The notes below the pieces were generated by a model. It did no database searches, was not told where the DNA came from, and saw only the letters and a list, made by a program, of their open reading frames with translations. The position numbers were made by a program, and so were the translations under genes. Positions 8,272 to 18,800 of a stretch of DNA of 64,000 nt are shown in pieces. The stretch's first letter is position 1, and each line of letters opens with the position of its first letter. The stretch covers positions 8,680,001-8,744,000 of the forward strand of contig NZ_JARUMJ010000001.1 in NCBI RefSeq assembly GCF_036898465.1, written 5' to 3'. The stretch comes from Streptomyces sp. B21-105 (GTDB taxonomy: Bacteria; Actinomycetota; Actinomycetes; Streptomycetales; Streptomycetaceae).

Positions 8272-9833
8272 CAGGCAGGGACGACGTGACCAGGCGGCGG
8301 ATCGCGGAGGCGGTCAACGCCGGGTTCGCGGCGGCGTGGTGGACCAGCTCCTCGTCCTCGAGGAGCTGTGTCAGCCGAGGCCCGGGGAGGTTCGGGTGGC
8401 GGGCGAAGGCGGCCCGCACGGCGGGGTCGGGGTCCCGGGTGAGCCGCTCCACGGTGTGCGGTGCGGTCCCGGGATCGCGGGCGGCCAGCCGGCGGACGGC
8501 AGGGTCCGCGTCGTCGGCGTGGGCGGCGAGGCCCTCGCTCGGGAAGCCCGGCCGGGTCAGGAGACGCTCGCGTTCGTCGCCGGTGTACTCGAGGAAGCAG
8601 CGCAGCAGCAGTCCGGCCGGGGGGTGCGGGTGGTTCTGGGCCAGCAGCACACGGACGCCGAGGTCGTCGTCGGCGGCCAGCAGGGCCACCAGGTCGGAAG
8701 GCAGCGTGCGCTCCGTAGCGGCGTCCCGCCGCAGCAGCGGGTGGCCGGAGAGCGCGTCCCGGCGGACGGCCCCGGCGTCCCGCGGCGTCGCGGAGCAGTA
8801 GCGGAAGCCGAAGTCGCCGTGCTGGGACACCTGGTAGTCGATGGCGGACCGTTCCCGCTCGCTCCAGGCGGGATGGACGGAGACGGACAGGCGCACTCGG
8901 GGATCGGGGTCCGCGGCGAGGGCGGCACGCTCGTCGGGCCGAGGCCGGGGTGCCGGGCGATCGTCCGGCGTACCCCCGGGTCGGCATCCTCGACGAGGGC
9001 CCGGCGTTCGGCGGGCTCGAGGTCTTGCCGGCCCGCGATCTCCCGCCGGACCTCCGGATCCGCGTCGCGGGACAGCAGGGCCACGACGTCGGGCGGAAGA
9101 CCGGGTTCCTCGCGATCATCGACCGGTCGTCGGGGCCGGCCGGGGCGGTGAGGACGCCGTCCACCACGGCTCTGCTGAGCGCGCGGTGGAGCAGGGCGTC
9201 GGTGCGGGCGTGGCAGGAGTGCGGGGGCAGGACGCTCTCCACCCACGCCGGATCCTCCTCCCGCGCGTTGCGCTCGGCTCTCTCCCGCACCTCGTCGTCG
9301 GGGTCGGCCAGCAGGGCGGCCCGCGTCCGGGCGGGGAGAGAGCTCCAGGGCCCGGTTCCCCAGAGCCGGACCTTCGCCACCGGGTGCGTGGACATCGACC
9401 TTTCGAACGCGGCGGACATCTGCCGGTAGAAGAAGCCGCCGAGGAGTTCGTTCTCGTAGGTGGTGATCATGTGCACGACTGCGTCGTCGGGCAGTGGTGC
9501 GACGTCGTCGAGACCGGTCACCCGTGGCCCGTCGGCGAGGTGGGCGCGGACGATCCAGTCCGGGTCCGTCAGCAGCCGTGCCCGTGTGCGCGGCTCGACA
9601 TGGGGGTTGCGGGCGAAGAAGCTGCGCGTGTACGCGTCGGGATGCTCGACGACGGCGTCCACGACGGCGTCGGGCAGGAACCGGTCCCGGCACAGCACCA
9701 TCCGTACCGCGAGCGGTGCGTCCGCCAGCAGCCGCAGCAAGAGGTCGACCGGCGTGGACGGATTGAGCGCGAGCCCGGCCAGCCGCCGGGTCGGCAGATC
9801 GGTCCCGGCCCAGATGTCGTCGGGCGTGGGCAT
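8264..9833 (-). pseudogene. Leucine-rich-repeat-variant-like repeat protein with two frame breaks
   Basis: Three overlapping frames together encode a repeat protein. Units of about 24 residues recur with the pattern Asp-Pro-x-Val-Arg (ADPDDEVRERAERN, DADPEVRREIAGRQ, DADPGVRRTIARHP, DPDPRVRLSVSVHP), typical of leucine-rich repeat variant or HEAT-like solenoids. The frame is lost once near 9101-9105 and again near 8936-8940. One extra base at each point gives an uninterrupted 523-aa protein from ATG 9833 (AGGGGA about 7 nt upstream) to the stop at 8264. Both breaks are single-base losses in G/C runs, so sequencing error is as likely as decay. Probably a protein-interaction scaffold; partner unknown. 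It converges on the DUF5682 gene with 8 nt overlap. Confidence 0.75.
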
Positions 9834-9904
9834 GCGCGGTCCCCCTGGAGAGGTGTGGGCCCCCTGCGTGGGCATGGTCCCCTGGACAGGCGGGCCCTTG
9901 CACA

Positions 9905-9940
9905 GTCATGGGCCCCCTGCGGTGGCAGGGGGCCCATGAC
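9905..9940 (-). terminator. Perfect 16-bp stem-loop after the tandem GH43 gene
   Basis: Arms 9905-9920 and 9925-9940 are fully complementary with a GGTG loop. It lies 38 nt past the GH43 stop (minus strand) and upstream of the repeat-protein gene, so it should end transcription of the large gene. No U-tract is seen, as is common in Streptomyces. Confidence 0.75.
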
Positions 9941-9977
9941 CCTAACCGTCCGGCACCACGAGGTGCCAGGCGTTTCT

Positions 9978-12900
9978 CTAGCGGTGTCGCAGTCCGACCG
10001 TGATGACGCCGGCGACCCTCGTCATGATGCCGGTGTCATAGGTGACCTTCCCGTCGGACGTCTTCCAGATCCTGATGTGGAAGGTGTCCGGGCCGTCCGT
10101 GACGGTGACGCGGAAGCGGTAGCCGCTCTTGCCGTTGACCGTGCCGGATCCCTCCACGACGGCCCGGTTGCCGGTCACGACGAGCCAGTCGAGGCGAGCG
10201 GACCGGAACTTCGTGAGAGGCGACCGCAGATCGAGCGTGACCACGCCGGCCGGGGCGGAGGCCCCGGGCAGGTAGCCGGCCGACAGGGAGAACTTCGGCT
10301 TGCCGCGGGACGCGGACAGACCCGCGCCGACCGCCGGGCCGGCGGCCCGGTTGTACACGACCAGTTCGGGCAGCGTCGTGGTGGCCTTGCCGCCGTCGTC
10401 GTCGGTGACCGTGACCACGGGGCGGAGCAGACCGGCCGAGGTGTACGTGTGCTCGGCCCGGCAGTCGGACGCCGTGACGGCGCCCTTGACGGGCTTGCTG
10501 CCGTCCTTGAAGTCGACGACGCAGGTGTGCGTGTCACGGGCGCCCGCGTCGGCGAACTTGACGGTGACGACCGCCGGCCGGCCGACCGACACCGGGGACT
10601 TGGGACCGGTGGCGGAGGTGATCGAGGGAGCCGCGTTCGTCACCGTGACCACGGCCGTGTCGGTGCTGCGTCCGGCGGTCAGGGTGAGGGTGAACGTGCC
10701 GTCGTCGGTGCAGGTGACCGTCGTCCGGGTGGCCGTCGGGTCGGCGACCGTGCAGGGCGCGCCCTTCTCGGCCGTCCACTTCGGGCTGCCCGCCCCGGAG
10801 AGCGTGCCGTTCAGGGCGATCCGGTCGCCCTCCACGCCCTTGGCGTCCGGACCGGCGTGCACGACGCCCACCGGGTCGATGCTCGTGAGCGTGGGCACGA
10901 CCTTCTTGATCAGTTTGTCGGCGTCGAACTCCAGCTTGTCGACGGTGGTCTCGCGGTGCGTGCCGTCGCCGCCGGGGATCGCGAACCGGTGGTAGGCGAT
11001 GTACCAGTCGTCGGTGCCGGGCACATTCACGACCGAGTGGTGCCCGGTGCCGAGGATGCCCTGGGAGGCGTCCTTCTCCAGGATCACGCCCTGCTTGGTC
11101 CACGGGCCGGTGGGCGAGTCTCCGGTGGCGTAGGCGACCCGGTAGTTCTCGTCCCGGGTGTCGTTCTCCGACCACATGAAGTAGTAGACGCCCTTGCGCT
11201 TGATGACGAAGGCGCCCTCGTTGTAGCCGCTCGGGGTGATGTCCTGGACCTTCGAGGTGTCGATCGAGGTCATGTCGGCGTTCAGCGGGACGACGTACCC
11301 GTGGCCGTTGCCGAAGTACAGGTACGACTGGCCGTCGTCGTCGGTGAAGGCCGCCGGGTCGATCATCTGGCCGGGGAACTGGCCCGCCTTCAGCAGCGGC
11401 TTGCCGAGGGCGTCCTTGAAGGGGCCGGTGGGGGAGTCGGAGACGGCGACGCCGATGTTGGCGTCGGCGCAGAAGTAGAAGTAGTACTTACCGTTCTTCT
11501 CGGCGATGGTGGGCGCCCAGGCCCTGCTGTCCGCCCAGCTCACGTCGGGACCCAGGTCGAGGATGACCCCGTGGTCCGTCCAGTGCACCAGGTCGGTGGA
11601 GGACCAGGCCTTGAACTGTGTACCGCTCCAGCCCTCGAAGCCGTCGGTGGTCGGGTACATGTAGAAGGTGTCGCCGAAGCGGACGATGTTCGGGTCGGCG
11701 TTCAGCCCCGGCAGGACCGGGCTCTTCATGATCAGGGCGGACACCGTCCAGGTGCGCTTCGCGCCGTCGGAGCCGGTCACCTCGTACGTCAGCGGCTTGC
11801 TGAAGTCGCGCAGGGTGCCGGAGGCCGGGCTGATGCCCGCGCCGTGGGCCAGGGTGAACTGCGGTGCCAGAGCGGTGACGTCGCTGCCCTCGGTCAGCGG
11901 CAGGACGATCGTGCTGTTCTTGTCGTTGATCAGCGCGTCCACCTTGAGCGCCGGGTGGGTCGCCGCGGCGATGCCGGTGGTGTTGCCGGCGAGCTCCAGG
12001 ACCTCGGCGGGCGTCAGGGCCCGGTTGTAGATCCGGAAGTCGTCGACCTCGCCCGCGAAGTACGGGTCCGGGGAGTACAGGGACTTGCCGATGTAGCCCG
12101 AGGCGTCCTTCGCCGCGTCGTACAGCTCGGACGGCTTGACGGTGACGCCGTTCACGCGGGCGACCTCGGCGCCGTCCACGTAGAGGACCGCCGTCTGGGT
12201 CGCGCCGTCCAGGGTGACGGTGACGTGCTTCCACTCGCCCGGGGTGAGCTGCGCGCCGCCGATCATCTGCTTCTCACCGGACCAGGTGGCCTTGGTGATC
12301 GCGGAGAACAGCTTGCCGCTGCCGTTGGAGGGGGTGGCGAAAAGGTACTTGTTGTTGTCCGGGCCGAGCCCGAACAGCCACTGGAAGTTGTCGCCGCCCT
12401 TCCACTTGACGTAGGTGGAGACGGTGACGCTGTCGACGTTCTTGAGCACTCCGTTCGGAATCTTCACGTACGGCGAGTCGGAGGTGCTGGAGCCGCCGGA
12501 CATCTTGAACGAGCCGCCGTCGACGCCGGTCCCGAAGGCGGGCGTACGGACGTAGGTGCCGTGGAAGCCGTGGCCGCTGGAGTCACGGACGATGTTGCCG
12601 CCGCTCTCGTCGAAGCCGTAGTGCAGGAGCAGGTCGGCCGGGACGTCCGGGCCCTCGGCGGAGACCGTGACGTCGGCGTGGACCTCGATGGCCGCGTCGC
12701 CCGGCAGGTCGCCCTTCACCGCGAAGGAGCCGGCCTGCGCGTACTGCGAGGCGTCGATGTCCGCCCAGGTGACGGTGACGGGCCGCTTCGCGCCGTCCGC
12801 GTACGTGGCGATCACGGTGGCCGGCAGCACCGGCGCCTCACCGATCCGCGTCTTCACCGACACGTCCTCGACGCCGGTGATGATCTGGTCCGGCTGGTAG

Positions 12901-15155
12901 GCCTGCAGCAGCCGGTCGTACTCGGCCTGGGTGACCGGCAGCACCGTTCCGTGGCGCGGCTTCGACGGCAGGTCGTAGCCGGTGGACGGGGTCCAGTTGC
13001 CCCCCGCGAGGTCCTTCGTCTCGAACGGGATGTAGCCGCGGCCGCCGAACTCGTCGAGGAAGGCGTACCACTTCTCCTCGGTGTTGGACTTGAACACCAG
13101 CGGCCCCTCGGCCGCGTTCATCGCGCCCTTGCCGATGCCCTCGGCGACCGCGGTCCAGGAGAGGTTCAGCAGCGAGTTGCTCTTCTCCTCGAAGACGAAC
13201 TTGCTGTTGGGGGTGGAGGAGGAGTTGTTGCGCTCGTCCTTCGACAGGCGGAAGTACGTGCCGTCGTGCTGGATCACCGTGGAGTCGATGACCGAGTAGC
13301 CGCGGTCGATCCAGACCTTGGGCTCGCTGAACGTGTAGAAGTCGCGGGTGGTGGCGTACATCATCCGGTTGTAGGTGTCGCCGGAGTGCGAGGCGTTGTC
13401 GTACAGCTTCGACGCCCAGAACACCACGTACTGGCCGAGCTGGGAGTCGTAGTACGCCTCCGGCGCCCAGGTGTTGCCGGCGCTGTCCGGGGAGACCTTC
13501 ACCAGGCGCTGGTTCGTCCAGTGCACGAGGTCGGTGGACTCCCACACCATGATGGACTTGCTGCCGGAGCGCTGCGAGCGGTCCCAGTCGCCGTTGCCGT
13601 AGATCCTGAGGTCGGTGGCGATCTGGTAGAACTTGTCGCCCTCGGGGGAGCGGATGATGAACGGGTCGCGCAGGCCCTTCTCACCGAGCGTGGAGGTCAG
13701 GACGGGCTTGCCGTCGTTCAGCTCCCGCCACTTCAGCGGGTCGTTGCCCTTGCTGAGAGCCGCGTAGAGCTGCTCGCCGTCCGCGGTGCCCTCGCCGGTG
13801 AAGTAGCTGAACATGTAGCCCTTGAGGGCTTCCTTCACGGGGAGTTCGGGGACCTTTGCGGTGAACGTGCGGGTCGTCTTCGCGTCGCCCTTGGCGACGG
13901 TGGCGGTCAGGTCGGCCGTGGTGGCGCCGGCGCCGTGCGCGGGGCGGTGCACCACGCCGTCGGCGGAGACGACGTCCTCCTTGGCGGAGGACCAGGTCAC
14001 GGTGGTGCCGAACGCGCCCGTCGCGGGAAGGGTGAGGTTGCCGCGGGCGTCGTCCAGGTTGTGGACGGCGAGGGCCTCGGCGGCCTGCTCGGTGGCGGCC
14101 TTGTCGTCGAGGGCCGGCAGGACCGTGACGTCGAAGGTCCGGGTGGCGGAGACGGAGCCCTTCTTCAGGGTCGCGGTGAGCGTGGCGTGGCCGTCGGGCT
14201 CACCCGCGGCCGGCCGGGTCACCTTGCCCGCGTCGGACACCACGTCGGTGTGGTCGCTCGACCAGGTGATGAGGGAGCCGCCGGCCGGGCCGGTCTTGGG
14301 CAGGGTCAGATCGGCGGTGACGGCGCTCGTGTCGCCGAGGTCCAGCGCGGCCTTGTCGTCCGCGACGCCCTGGGTGGCCACCGGCAGGGAGAGCTGCTCG
14401 ACCTCGCCGGCGTCCAGGGCGCGGTTGTACACGCGGAAGTCGCGCATGTTGCCCTTGAACAGCCGGTCGCCCGAGTAGACGGACTTGCCGACGGCGTTGG
14501 CGGTGGTCGTGCCCGAGCCGATCGCGCCGGGGGTGATGGTCACCGACGTGTTGCGGGCGACCTCGACGCCGTCCTCGTACAGCACGCCGGTGGTCCCGGA
14601 CTGGGTGTACGTGAGGTGCTTCCACACGCCGCGGGCCAGGTTGTGGGAGTCGGCGGGCTTGGTGTTCTGCTCGGTCGACCAGTTGCCGGTCGCGATCGAG
14701 GTGCGCAGGGAGTTGCCCGTGGTGAACAGGTAACCGTTCCCGTTGCCCCCGCTGGTGTTGCCGAATCCGTAGAGGAAGTACGGCGTGGCCTGGGCGGCGT
14801 CCATCTTCACGTCCATCGCGACGCTGATCGACGACATGCCCTTCATCACGTCGTTCGGCACCTTGACGTAGGTGTCCGAGCCGTTGAAGGAGAGGCCCTG
14901 GCCGGACGAGGAGAAGTCGGCGGTTCCGTTGACCGTGCCGTTCAGTCCGTGGCCGGAGGCGTCGGCGACCGTGGTGCCGGATGCGGCGTCGAATTTGTAC
15001 CAGAGGGCCAGGCCGTCGGTGACATCGGCGGCCTCCGTCGCCTGGACCGGAGTCGTGGCCACGGCCAGGCCGGCGATCAGGGACACGGCGGTCAGTGCGG
15101 CCAGTCGTCCTGCCCCCCGTCCTGCCCGGCCTCGGAGTCGATGTCTGTGCGCCAT
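9978..15155 (-). CDS. Giant secreted two-catalytic-domain GH43 arabinofuranosidase/arabinanase
   Basis: Predicted 1725 aa. Order: Arg-rich signal peptide (about 1-40), LamG/concanavalin-like domain (45-256), atrophied bacterial Ig-like repeats (260-442), GH43 domain with GLRDPFII near 494, Big_4-like domain (772-832), second LamG domain (839-1055), second GH43 domain with GLNADPNIV near 1149, PKD-like domain (about 1505-1598) and a beta-rich C-terminus. The Asp in each DP motif is where GH43 enzymes carry the general base. GH43 enzymes remove arabinose or xylose units from plant polysaccharides; the linked galactanase and galactosidase suggest arabinogalactan side chains (inference). ATG 15155 is chosen because it begins a normal signal peptide; the frame extends to a TTG at 15203, and neither has a strong ribosome site. 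Confidence 0.85.
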   Translation of the reverse strand: MAHRHRLRGRAGRGAGRLAALTAVSLIAGLAVATTPVQATEAADVTDGLALWYKFDAASGTTVADASGHGLNGTVNGTADFSSSGQGLSFNGSDTYVKVPNDVMKGMSSISVAMDVKMDAAQATPYFLYGFGNTSGGNGNGYLFTTGNSLRTSIATGNWSTEQNTKPADSHNLARGVWKHLTYTQSGTTGVLYEDGVEVARNTSVTITPGAIGSGTTTANAVGKSVYSGDRLFKGNMRDFRVYNRALDAGEVEQLSLPVATQGVADDKAALDLGDTSAVTADLTLPKTGPAGGSLITWSSDHTDVVSDAGKVTRPAAGEPDGHATLTATLKKGSVSATRTFDVTVLPALDDKAATEQAAEALAVHNLDDARGNLTLPATGAFGTTVTWSSAKEDVVSADGVVHRPAHGAGATTADLTATVAKGDAKTTRTFTAKVPELPVKEALKGYMFSYFTGEGTADGEQLYAALSKGNDPLKWRELNDGKPVLTSTLGEKGLRDPFIIRSPEGDKFYQIATDLRIYGNGDWDRSQRSGSKSIMVWESTDLVHWTNQRLVKVSPDSAGNTWAPEAYYDSQLGQYVVFWASKLYDNASHSGDTYNRMMYATTRDFYTFSEPKVWIDRGYSVIDSTVIQHDGTYFRLSKDERNNSSSTPNSKFVFEEKSNSLLNLSWTAVAEGIGKGAMNAAEGPLVFKSNTEEKWYAFLDEFGGRGYIPFETKDLAGGNWTPSTGYDLPSKPRHGTVLPVTQAEYDRLLQAYQPDQIITGVEDVSVKTRIGEAPVLPATVIATYADGAKRPVTVTWADIDASQYAQAGSFAVKGDLPGDAAIEVHADVTVSAEGPDVPADLLLHYGFDESGGNIVRDSSGHGFHGTYVRTPAFGTGVDGGSFKMSGGSSTSDSPYVKIPNGVLKNVDSVTVSTYVKWKGGDNFQWLFGLGPDNNKYLFATPSNGSGKLFSAITKATWSGEKQMIGGAQLTPGEWKHVTVTLDGATQTAVLYVDGAEVARVNGVTVKPSELYDAAKDASGYIGKSLYSPDPYFAGEVDDFRIYNRALTPAEVLELAGNTTGIAAATHPALKVDALINDKNSTIVLPLTEGSDVTALAPQFTLAHGAGISPASGTLRDFSKPLTYEVTGSDGAKRTWTVSALIMKSPVLPGLNADPNIVRFGDTFYMYPTTDGFEGWSGTQFKAWSSTDLVHWTDHGVILDLGPDVSWADSRAWAPTIAEKNGKYYFYFCADANIGVAVSDSPTGPFKDALGKPLLKAGQFPGQMIDPAAFTDDDGQSYLYFGNGHGYVVPLNADMTSIDTSKVQDITPSGYNEGAFVIKRKGVYYFMWSENDTRDENYRVAYATGDSPTGPWTKQGVILEKDASQGILGTGHHSVVNVPGTDDWYIAYHRFAIPGGDGTHRETTVDKLEFDADKLIKKVVPTLTSIDPVGVVHAGPDAKGVEGDRIALNGTLSGAGSPKWTAEKGAPCTVADPTATRTTVTCTDDGTFTLTLTAGRSTDTAVVTVTNAAPSITSATGPKSPVSVGRPAVVTVKFADAGARDTHTCVVDFKDGSKPVKGAVTASDCRAEHTYTSAGLLRPVVTVTDDDGGKATTTLPELVVYNRAAGPAVGAGLSASRGKPKFSLSAGYLPGASAPAGVVTLDLRSPLTKFRSARLDWLVVTGNRAVVEGSGTVNGKSGYRFRVTVTDGPDTFHIRIWKTSDGKVTYDTGIMTRVAGVITVGLRHR

Positions 15156-15503
15156 GGGGGACCGCCGTTTCAACCGTGTGACGTGATGTTGCAGGAGTGT
15201 CAAACGTTGTGCATGGTCGCGTCAAGGCGTATCGAACGATGTCCGACAGGTCGAACGGTGGGAGTTGTGTCCAGGGAGCGGGCCGACGGTCGAGTCGAGG
15301 ATCGCAGCCGGGCGGTCAGCGCCCGCCACCAGGGCGGCGAGGCCCGCGGGGCTCTCGCTCGCGACCAGAAGGACCGAGGCGATCCACCGGACTCCGCCGA
15401 GCCGGTGCCCGACGCTGTGGGGGAGGGTGGATCGGCGCGGCGGCCGCCTGGCCGAGACACCATCCGCCGTCCCGCCTCCTCCATCAGTACACGGCCGGAA
15501 GGC

Positions 15504-15690
15504 GCCGGTCTCGGCGGAGGTGTGGCAGCCACGGGCGAGGCGAGGCAATCTCGGCGGAGGTGCGCCGGGCCACGGCCGAGGTGCGGCCGGTCTCGGCGGC
15601 GCTGCGGCGGGAACGGTCCGGGGGAGCCGGTCTCGGCGGAGGCGTGGCAGCCGATGTCGAGGCGAGGCAATGTCGGCTGGGGCGCGCCGG
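15504..15690. repeat. Two imperfect 65-bp direct repeats in the 15156-15855 intergenic region
   Basis: Copies at 15504-15568 and 15626-15690 share long identical blocks, including CTCGGCGGAGG, GTGGCAGCC and CGAGGCGAGGCAA. Shorter copies of the CTCGGCGG core lie between them. The 700-bp gap between the divergent GH43 and pyruvate carboxylase genes holds this array and an AACGTT-centred dyad near 15215, but no convincing gene. Confidence 0.8.
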
Positions 15691-15855
15691 TCACGGTCGA
15701 CGTGTGCCGGTCACGGTCGGGGTGGGCCCGTCCGGCGGTCTCGCGGGGCACGGTCCAATCGAGCGAGACATGCGATGAGTGGCCCGACTCACATGGCCAA
15801 CAAGGTCACTCACCGACACGATGGGTCCGTCACCGTCAGGCTGAAGGGGTCGAGG

Positions 15856-18800
15856 ATGTTCCGCAAGGTGCTGGTCGCCAACCGCGGCGAGATCGCGATC
15901 CGTGCATTCCGCGCCGGCTACGAGCTGGGCGCGCGCACGGTCGCCGTCTTCCCGCACGAGGACCGCAACTCGCTCCACCGGCTGAAAGCCGACGAGGCGT
16001 ACGAGATCGGCGAACCGGGACACCCGGTGCGCGCCTACCTCTCAGTGGAGGAGGTCGTCGGCGCCGCGCGCCGGGCCGGCGCCGACGCCGTCTACCCCGG
16101 CTACGGGTTCCTCTCGGAGAACCCCGAACTCGCCCGCGCCTGCGAGGAGGCGGGCATCACCTTCGTGGGCCCCGACGCCCGCACCCTCGAGCTGACCGGC
16201 AACAAGGCGAGCGCGGTGGCCGCGGCGCGCGCCGCGGGCGTCCCCGTGCTCGGCTCGTCCGCGCCCTCCAACGACGTCGACGAACTCGTCCGGGCCGCAG
16301 AGGAGATCGGCTTCCCGGTGTTCGTGAAGGCGGTCGCCGGCGGCGGCGGACGCGGCATGCGCCGGGTGGAGAACCCGGCCGCCCTGCGCGAGTCCATCGA
16401 GGCTGCCTCCCGCGAGGCGGCCTCCGCGTTCGGCGACCCCACCGTCTTCCTCGAGAAGGCCGTCGTGGACCCCCGCCACATCGAGGTTCAGATCCTCGCC
16501 GACGGCGAGGGCAACGTCATCCACCTCTTCGAGCGCGACTGCTCCCTCCAGCGCCGCCACCAGAAGGTCATCGAGATGGCGCCCGCGCCCGATCTCGCCC
16601 CGGAGCTGCGCGACCGGATCTGCGCCGACGCGGTCCGCTTCGCCCGGCAGATCGGCTACCGCAACGCCGGCACCGTCGAGTTCCTCCTCGACCCCGCCGG
16701 CAACCACGTCTTCATCGAGATGAACCCCCGCATCCAGGTCGAGCACACGGTGACCGAGGAGGTCACCGACGTCGACCTGGTCCAGGCCCAGCTGCGCATC
16801 GCCGCCGGGGAGACCCTCGCCGACCTCGGCCTGTCGCAGGAGACCGTCACCCTGCACGGCGCGGCCCTGCAGTGCCGCATCACCACCGAGGACCCCGCCA
16901 ACGGCTTCCGCCCCGACACCGGCCGGATCAGCGCCTACCGCTCCCCGGGCGGCTCCGGCATCCGCCTCGACGGCGGCACCACCCACGCCGGCACCGAGAT
17001 CAGCGCGCACTTCGACTCCATGCTGGTCAAACTCACCTGCCGCGGACGGGACTTCCCGACCGCGATCGGACGCGCCCGGCGCGCCGTCGCCGAGTTCCGC
17101 ATCCGCGGCGTCGCCACCAACATCCCGTTCCTGCAGGCCGTCCTGGACGACGCCGACTTCCAGGCCGGACGGGTCACCACGTCCTTCATCGAACAGCGCC
17201 CGCACCTGCTCACGGCGCGCCACTCGGCCGACCGTGGCACCAAGCTGCTGACCTACCTCGCCGACGTCACCGTGAACAAGCCGCACGGCGACCGGCCCGA
17301 CCTGATCGACCCGGTCGCCAAACTGCCGGCGACACCCGGCGGCGAGCCGCCCGCAGGCTCCCGCCAGCGACTGGTCCACCTCGGCCCCGAGGGCTTCGCC
17401 CGCTGGCTGCGCGAGTCGCCGACCATCGGCGTCACCGACACCACCTTCCGCGACGCCCACCAGTCCCTTCTGGCCACCCGGGTGCGCACCAAGGACCTCC
17501 TCGCCTCCGCCCCGCTGGTCGCCCGCACCCTGCCGAACCTGCTCTCCCTGGAGTGCTGGGGCGGCGCCACGTACGACGTCGCGCTGCGCTTCCTCGCCGA
17601 GGACCCCTGGGAGCGGCTGGCGGCCCTGCGCGAGGCCGTCCCCAACATCTGCCTCCAGATGCTGCTGCGCGGCCGCAACACCGTCGGCTACACCCCGTAC
17701 CCGACGGAGGTCACCGACGCGTTCGTGCAGGAGGCCGCCGCCACCGGCATCGACGTCTTCCGCATCTTCGACGCCCTCAACGACGTCGGCCAGATGCGGC
17801 CCGCCATCGACGCCGTACGGGAGACGGGCACGGCGGTCGCCGAGGTCGCCCTGTGCTACACCTCCGACCTGTCCGACCCGAACGAGCGCCTGTACACCCT
17901 CGACTACTACCTCCGTCTCGCCGAGCAGATCGTCGAGGCCGGCGCCCATGTCCTGGCCGTCAAGGACATGGCCGGCCTGCTGCGCGCCCCGGCCGCCGCC
18001 AAGCTCGTCTCCGCGCTGCGCCGCGAGTTCGACCTGCCGGTGCACCTGCACACCCATGACACCGCGGGCGGCCAGCTCGCCACTTACCTGGCCGCGATCC
18101 AGGCCGGCGCGGACGCCGTCGACGGCGCCGTCGCCTCCATGGCGGGCACCACCTCGCAGCCCTCGCTGTCGGCGATCGTCGCCGCGACCGACCACTCCGA
18201 GCGGCCCACCGGCCTCGACCTCCAGGCCGTCGGCGACCTCGAGCCGTACTGGGAGGGCGTCCGCAGGATCTACGCCCCCTTCGAGGCCGGCCTCGCCTCC
18301 CCGACGGGGCGCGTCTACCACCACGAGATCCCCGGCGGCCAGCTGTCCAACCTGCGCACCCAGGCCGTCGCGCTCGGCCTCGGTGACCGCTTCGAGGACA
18401 TCGAGGCGATGTATGCGGCCGCCGACCGCATCCTCGGCCACCTGGTCAAGGTCACTCCCTCGTCCAAGGTCGTCGGCGACCTCGCCCTGCACCTCGTCGG
18501 CGCGGGCGTGTCCCCCGACGACTTCGAGGCGGCGCCGGACCGTTTCGACATCCCCGACTCCGTCATCGGCTTCCTGCGCGGTGAGCTCGGCACGCCGCCC
18601 GGCGGCTGGCCCGAGCCGTTCCGCAGCAAGGCCCTGAGGGGCCGCGGCGAGGCCAAGCCGGTCCAGGAGCTGAGCGCCGAGGACCGCGAGGGCCTGGAGA
18701 AGACCCGCCGCGCCACCCTCAACCGGCTGCTCTTCCCCGGCCCGACGCGTGACTTCGAGACCCACCGGCAGGCGTACGGCGACACCAGCGTTCTCGACAG

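Noticed and set aside
10401-10420. Extra RecA-NDp-like sequence TCGTCGGTG
   Set aside because: Inside the GH43 coding region, with a mismatch and no TANNNT at the right distance.
15200-15751. 183-aa minus-strand frame between GH43 and pyc genes
   Set aside because: Arg/Ser/Pro-rich without domain, and it reads through the 65-bp direct repeats, whose imperfect copies would make a repetitive peptide with no pattern.
8841-18059. 3072-aa open frame crossing several genes on the plus strand
   Set aside because: It runs antisense through the repeat-protein and GH43 genes and out of frame in pyc. High GC content keeps antisense frames open, and the translation shows no domain.
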